Assembly (NCBI RefSeq): GCF_020283565.1
Contig: NC_060061.1
Location: 26,635,362-26,699,361, forward strand
Source of the DNA: Trifolium pratense
Lineage: Eukaryota > Streptophyta > Magnoliopsida > Fabales > Fabaceae
Length of the DNA stretch: 64,000 bases
Direction of reading: 5' to 3'
Under the pieces are notes generated by a model. That model saw only the letters and a program-made list of their open reading frames with translations, did no database searches and had not been told where the DNA came from. Of the stretch, positions 58,510 to 64,000 are shown piece after piece. The position numbers and the translations under genes were made by a program. The first letter of the stretch is position 1. Each line of letters starts with the position of its first letter.

Positions 58510-61415
58510 CTTTGAAAGATGTTGGTGCATTATACAATCTAAATGACACCCTTTAATAGCTCTTGTAGGAATTAAATCAGTTTTCTCACCGGAAAGCATT
58601 GTCATGCCTCCCTCTCTGGTACATGGTGAACATGATTCACCCTTACAGTATCAGAAATATGATAAATGATTTCAGCATCTAGCCATTTAATGATTTCTTT
58701 CTTCACTACTTAATGATTTCAGCATCTAGCCATTTAATGATTTGAGCCTTGTCTGACATTCAATATTGTTCTTGGAATTATCCTCCAACAGAAATGTCAA
58801 TATTGTTCTTGGAATTATCCTCCAACAGAATTTTGTGCATCATACAACATATGACTTATCCCTATAATATCAGTCGTCTGCTAAGTAATGACCTTGTATT
58901 TTCTTAATAGGGACAAAAGACATGTCTTTTGTCTGCCAGTCAGGTTAGCTAATGTGATGACTTAAAAGTGCTAACTTACCTTCAGAAATGCATACTTCAA
59001 GTGAGACGATAATTGTTTCAGCTCCAAATCTTTATATTTATCTGCCTAGTAAGCCTTTAGAGGCTTTGTTGGAGGTCTACTCATGCTTTCTTCTTATACC
59101 AATTTCTTGTCAACAAAAGCCGCAGGCTCTTTTTTCAAATGATAACGACTCTTCATCAGTTGCTTGTGCACTAAAGAATCTCACTTTGTATGAGTGAACA
59201 TCTCCAACATCTTCATTAAGATAATTCATCTACAAAGCACGGACACTCCTCAGATTAGGCGTGTCCGTGTTATAATTACACTAAATTATGTCATTTTTTA
59301 AAATTATTATCGGTGTCGACGTGTCAGTGTCCGTGTCGTGTCCGGTGTCCGTGTCTGTGTCCGTACTTCATAGTAATTCATTGTCTTCAACACATTAAAA
59401 GTGACTTCTTGGAATGATTTATTGCCTTCAACACAATTTTTTCAACCCTAATTAACACATCTTCAATTTTCCGTTGAGGATAACATATGCTTCAATCAGC
59501 TAATTAAAGTGTGATAATAGTTGGTCTAGCAGCTTCAATGCCTAGCTTGTTGATAACATACAATGACATCAGGTTGATGCTTGCACCCATGTCACATAAT
59601 GCCCGACCAATATAAATAATCACCGATGGTACAAGGAATGATAAAAGTTTTTGGATCTTTCAACTTTGGTGGGAGTCTTCCTTAAACCATCTAGTTACAC
59701 TCTTGAGTGAGTGCAACAATTTCAAATTCACTAGCCATCAACTGGCTCTTAGATGCACTAGCCTCAGTGGCATTAGGTGACATGTCAGGACTTGTCTTCT
59801 TCAAAGTCTCGGGACTTGTAACTTTAGAATTAAGTTTAGGTGAAGTTGGGTGATGTGCCTCTAAAGCAGTGGTCGTTTCTTCTACCGTTTTAGTGCATTC
59901 TTCCGCCACATTTTCACACTATTCAGCCATTCTAACTATTTTCCACTCATCAATGACTTTACAAGTCTCTGTGTTCTTTGCATTTGAGGTGGAAACAGGA
60001 GTCTCAGTGGTACTTGACAAAGTTCCATTGGTCTTGAACTTGACAAAGTTCCATTGGTCTTGAACTAAGGGCAATAGAAATTTGTTTAACCTAGTTCTCC
60101 AAGTTCTTGATGCTATCTCCTTAGACTTGAATTTGAGTTTTGGTCTCAGCAGCAAAATTCTTGGTCTCTTGCATAAAAACTTTGAACATAGGCTCTTGTT
60201 GGTTATGATTAGGTGCAGCAAAACTAGGGTGCTGAAGATTTTTGCTTATTTTGGTTGTTTGTCCACTCCAAGAGAAGTTATGATGATTTCTTCGACTAGG
60301 AGTATATGTGTTACTAAATGGGTTATTGTTTTGCAAAAAAAATTCACACAGTTCACTGACAGATGGTTTGCTGGCAATCCTCAAATAGGTGAGCACTACC
60401 TCAATAAACACATGACACTTTCCCTACTTCAGTTATTACTTTGACTGACTCAGTAGCTTGCACGAAAAGTTGTCTCAACATACTAACATAGTCTTCATTA
60501 TGAGCAACTTGAGCAACATGAGTATTTGTTTCACTAACTTCATGGACACCAACTGAATTCTTTCCAGCTACATGAGCAGGTGATGCTTTTACAGTAGGCC
60601 ACTGATAAGTATGTATTTGTAGTCGGTGGTTGAGCTAGACTAAATTGTTAGGGTGAGCTGTAACGATGTTTGAATTTTTTTTTTCATGAGGGGCTAAAAA
60701 TGCATAAATCGTTAATTTTGACGGGTTTAAATAACATAGTACTTTTAGCTCACACCTTTATTCAAAATCAAGAGAAATTTAAGAAATTATAAACAGTAGA
60801 TTATTTTTTTATTCTGTTAAATTTAGTCCATTGGCCACCAAAAGATTCAATTTGAAAATTCATAGATCATTAACATTCAAATAATGTTGCATCGTTCAGT
60901 AACATAAATTCATAGATATTCATTAAGATTAATAATGTTCAATAAACCTTTTAATCTTATATATATTGACCATTCCCTTAAACAAAATTCAATTAAAAGC
61001 CAAAAAGCCTAAAATATAAATCTTTTAATCTTATATATATTGACCTCTCCTTTAATCTCATGTGGACATCGCCTCGACAATTCCTTGAATCTTTCCCTGG
61101 CATAAAAAAGTGATTCATCCTCTCATTGCCTAAATGATGTAATCTCATTCTTCATATTTGCATTCTTGACATGAGTTAGCCAAAAATTTATTCATTTTAT
61201 GTAGCAATGAAATTATGCTTCAATGAATTTAGCCAATTTTTAGTCCGGTCCATAAGAGAGTATAGAAATAATCTGAGTGTAACCAATTTTCGACTAATGA
61301 TGAGAAGCTTTCCATTTGGGAGTCCCCGTCGAAAGAGATGTATAATTTGAATTTTTCTCATTGCACCCACCCATTTTCTCGCGCACTCCCCAAACTTCCA
61401 AAATTGCCCCTGCAA
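58510..61415 (-). pseudogene. Decayed Ty3/gypsy retrotransposon (gag, protease, start of RT)
   Basis: Minus strand, order 5' to 3': gag capsid-like residues (DRTKNWLNSL near 61230, then ITSFRQ and RERFKELSRRCPHE near 61130-61050); the NPFSNTY...RNHHNFSW block near 60300; a retropepsin-type segment with RALCDMGASINLMS near 59600-59560; a linker LELKQLSSHLKYAFL near 59020; and the start of the RT region (KKEIIKWLDAEIIY near 58690, IPTRAIKG near 58570). It is riddled with stops, frameshifts, two short internal duplications (58660-58830) and a MITE. LTRs, full RT, RNase H and integrase are missing. The residue pattern fits the Athila/Tat side of plant Ty3/gypsy. Confidence 0.85.
59230..59373. mobile_element. 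hAT-like MITE inside the gypsy remnant
   Basis: A 144-bp element with ends CTACAAAGCACGGACACTC and GTGTCCGTACTTCATAG is flanked by the perfect 8-bp TSD TAATTCAT (59222-59229 and 59374-59381). Related to the element at 3827-3974. Confidence 0.88.
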
Positions 61416-61499
61416 TGTTGACTTTGGGGACTACGAACCGAATTTTCATTTGTTCGGAAAACGTTTTCCGCTCGCTCTTTTTTCGGAAAACGTTTTCCG

Positions 61500-63107
61500 T
61501 GTTAGATAATATGTTAGTGATTTAATAATATAACGGGCTTGTGGTTGTAATTGGGCTTTGGACATAATAGTAATTTAGTCTATTTATGTTTTCTATATAT
61601 TCATAAGACAACTCATTGTATTCTAAGTCATTATAATGTAATTCTATGAAACCCTAGCCGTCTCTTTGTTATTGTCTTATTTTGTATATTTGATTCTAAC
61701 ATGGTATCTAGAGCTTGCTTCGATCCGCCTTGAACCACTAGTCGCTTCCGTTGTGGATTCCCAAAAGTTTGGGAATGTGTTATTAGTTTTCGAGCATATT
61801 ATTGTTGTTGTATGTTGGATTTGCAAGATTTTGACGTGGTGCGTGATGAAGCTATTGATCCGATTTGATCCATTGTTGGCTACGTTTCATACTTATGGTA
61901 TTGGTTTGAATGATTTGCCTTTAGTTTCATATTCAAGAAAAAGGAAATTGAGAAGTGGCGTAATATATGAAAAAAGGAGAGGAATTGTTTATTGGTACTA
62001 GCAGGTTGACGTTTGATTATTGGTACTTTTTGGACGTGTTTCTTCTTATGCGGTTCAGGTTCATTCCGATAGAAACTCAATTGTTTTGATTTCTCTCTTT
62101 ATTTGTTTAGTTGTCTCTCTTTTGATTGCATTGCACTTCTCTTTGTTGATTCTTCTGATTGATTGCACTTCTCTCTGACTTCTTCTGATTGCATTGCACT
62201 TCTCTCTATTGGTTTCTTCACTTTGATTGTCTCTCTATTGATTTCTTGTGTTTGATTGGTATTCTTTTGATTGATTGCATTTCTCCCTATTGACTTCTTC
62301 TATTTGATTGCACTTTTCCCCTATTGATTCTTCTAATTGATTGCATTGCACTTCTCTCTATTGGTTTCTTCACTTTGATTGCTTCTCTCCCTATTGGTTC
62401 TGTTTGGTTGTTTGGTTCTCTCTCTCTGTCAATTCTTCTGTTTGATCACTTCTCTCTGATGGTTTCTTTTGTTTGCTTCTCCTTGATGATTCTTTGGTCT
62501 GAATTTTGTATGATTGCACTCTCTGTTGATTTTCTTATTGCCCGATTTTCTTCTGTCTGATTGATCTTCCCTCCCTATTGGTTCTTTTGTTTGGTTGCTC
62601 ATGTCTCTATTTGTTCTTCTGCTTGGTTGCTTATCTCTCTATTTGGTTTGGTTATTTTCTCTGGTTTGGATTGATTTGATTTGATTTGGTTCGGTTTGGA
62701 ACAATTTGGTTTGGTAAAGTTTGGACTGGATAAGTTTGGTTTGACTTGGTTTTGTTTGGACGTTCCTACTGGTGATGGATCTTGCTGCATTTTCAATGAT
62801 GTCAACTCACTTTGGTTGCTGCTCTCTATTGGTTGTTTTGGTTTGATGTCTTGTTTGACAAACTCTCAATGCTTCATGTCAAGGCATTGTGAGTTTGCGG
62901 GGAGATGTTAGATAATATGTTAGTGATTTAATAATATAATGGGCTTGTGGTTGTATTTGGGCTTTGGACATAATAGTAATTTAGTCTATTTATGTTTTCT
63001 ATATATTCATAAGACAACTCATTGTATTCTAAGTCATTATAATGTAATTCTATGAAACCCTAGCCGTCTCTTTGTTATTGTCTTATTTTGTATATTTGAT
63101 TCTAACA
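61500..63107 (+). mobile_element. TRIM-like LTR retrotransposon, complete
   Basis: Two 202-bp LTRs (61500-61701 and 62906-63107; TGTTAGATAAT...TTCTAACA) differ at about two positions. The primer-binding site TGGTATCTAGAGC (61702-61714, one-base variant of the tRNA-Met type) follows the first. A purine tract GCGGGGAGA (62897-62905) precedes the second. Perfect 5-bp TSD TTCCG (61495-61499 and 63108-63112). The 1.2-kb interior is made of degenerate TTGATTGCACTTCTCTC-type repeats and has no gag or pol, so the element is nonautonomous. Confidence 0.95.
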
Positions 63108-63112
63108 TTCCG

Positions 63113-63425
63113 AACGACTGGGTTTTATACCAGAACGATACACCTCTTGTCAGTTTCAATTTTCTGCAAAAGTGAGTAAGGTTAGGGTTGCAAAGGGAGA
63201 AAACGAACGCATAGCTTGCATCTACATCAACAAATATCATCAACCTCTGATCAATTAGTAAGTTACTGTTATTATGCATTGTTATTAATTGTCATCCAAT
63301 TTTCATCAATTTTCATTTGCATCGAAATTTCCTTGTTATCCATTGTTCATCTAAAAATTCATTGTTATTAAGTGATTAAATTGTTGATCATTCGTTTTTT
63401 AAGACAAGTGTTTCGTACTCATGAT
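63113..63425. other. Unassigned segment next to the TRIM
   Basis: Together with 61416-61494 it was one sequence before the TRIM inserted. It contains repeated GGAAAACGTTTTCC palindromes (61457-61470 and 61485-61498). No gene recognised. Confidence 0.4.
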
Positions 63426-64000
63426 TCGTTTTGGAGGGATATGATGTGACTCTTTAGGTGTGGCCTCCTAACTTCTGGTGGTTTGTGCAGAAAACCCTTG
63501 TGGTTTTATATTTTGTTTTTTTTTTTTGCTTCAATTAATTATTAGGGATACCAATGTACCGAGTGCATTTAAGATATGGTTTCATGAATGTTAGTGTTAT
63601 ATGTGACCCATCCCTCCCAACAGAGAGAAGATATTATTTTACATTTTATAATGTCTTTACGCATTGCAATAAAACTCATACCCGCGGGTACCCACCCAAA
63701 TCATATCCGCTTTGACGGGGAATACTCGAGTTGACTGGGTTTGGGTTCAGGTTTGGGTTTTTCCCGATTTCAAAAGATGGGTTTGGGGCGGGTAATGGAT
63801 ACATTGATACCCACCCGAACCCGTCCCCGAACCCGCCCCGCTTATACTAAAAATTAGATTTCACTTCTTTTAAATTAGAAACGCTTAAACAATCTCTTAA
63901 ATTAGGTTCATATATTTATTTTTTATTTTAATTTGAGTATTAAACAAACCATTTGCTCTATTTTTTTTCTTTATTTAAAAACATATTTTTGAGAAAAAAT
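63426..64000 (+). repeat. Duplicate of the exportin-1 3' flank
   Basis: Near-identical to 55818-56253 joined to 57046-57200, including the left part of the hAT-like element at 56053. It lacks the inner hAT (56262-57037). It runs off the window end. No exportin coding sequence is included. Confidence 0.92.

Noticed and set aside
63426..64000. A second exportin-1 gene
   Set aside because: Only 3' flank and transposon sequence are duplicated; no exon is present in the copy.

Overview
This window is AT-rich plant nuclear DNA from a eudicot, probably a papilionoid legume. The legume call is an inference from the style of the repeats and from the two coding genes; nothing in the sequence proves the species. 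Two complete housekeeping genes with many GT-AG introns can be rebuilt exon by exon. Cytosolic methionyl-tRNA synthetase is on the + strand (3296-13743, 17 coding exons, 810 codons). The nuclear export receptor exportin-1/CRM1 is on the + strand (43945-55511, 32 coding exons, 1077 codons). Both reading frames close without a frameshift or a premature stop. They act at separate steps (charging tRNA-Met, and Ran-GTP dependent export of NES cargo) and nothing suggests a functional link between them.

Almost everything else is transposable elements, many of them nested, and for many the exact borders can be read from target-site duplications (TSDs). Layout: 1-169 is the 3' end of a plus-strand Helitron. 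1769-2946 is a Mutator-like element with a 9-bp TSD. 3296-13743 is MetRS, whose introns hold a hAT-like MITE, two solo LTRs of one family, a SINE nested in a SINE and a G-rich minisatellite. 13744-21847 is intergenic with LTR-derived sequence, Stowaway MITEs, a 1.6-kb foldback element with a palindromic array in its loop, and a small Mutator-type MITE. 21848-36308 holds three partial copies of a minus-strand Helitron RepHel helicase, split by a very young 8-kb retrotransposon lacking recognisable gag-pol (a LARD-like element in minus orientation) and by a hAT insertion. 36731-43255 is two minus-strand Helitrons, one inserted in the 5' tip of the other, ending about 0.7 kb before the exportin-1 start codon. 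43256-43944 is the exportin-1 promoter.

Downstream of exportin-1 are nested and single hAT-type elements (56053-58159), a decayed minus-strand Ty3/gypsy gag-protease-RT remnant (about 58510-61415), and a 1.6-kb TRIM-like LTR element with a perfect 5-bp TSD (61500-63107). The last segment (63426-64000) is a second copy of the exportin-1 3' flank; it lacks one hAT insertion present in the first copy and so preserves that element's empty site.

I did not find a clearly new enzymatic or defence system. The signals most worth a second look are: several tiny (12-23 bp) poly(A)/poly(T) insertions with 8-20 bp duplicated targets, which look like extremely 5'-truncated retroposons; the Helitron-in-Helitron junction; the foldback element with eight internal hairpins; and the cluster of TTCGCT/AGCGAA dyads in the LTR of the young retrotransposon.
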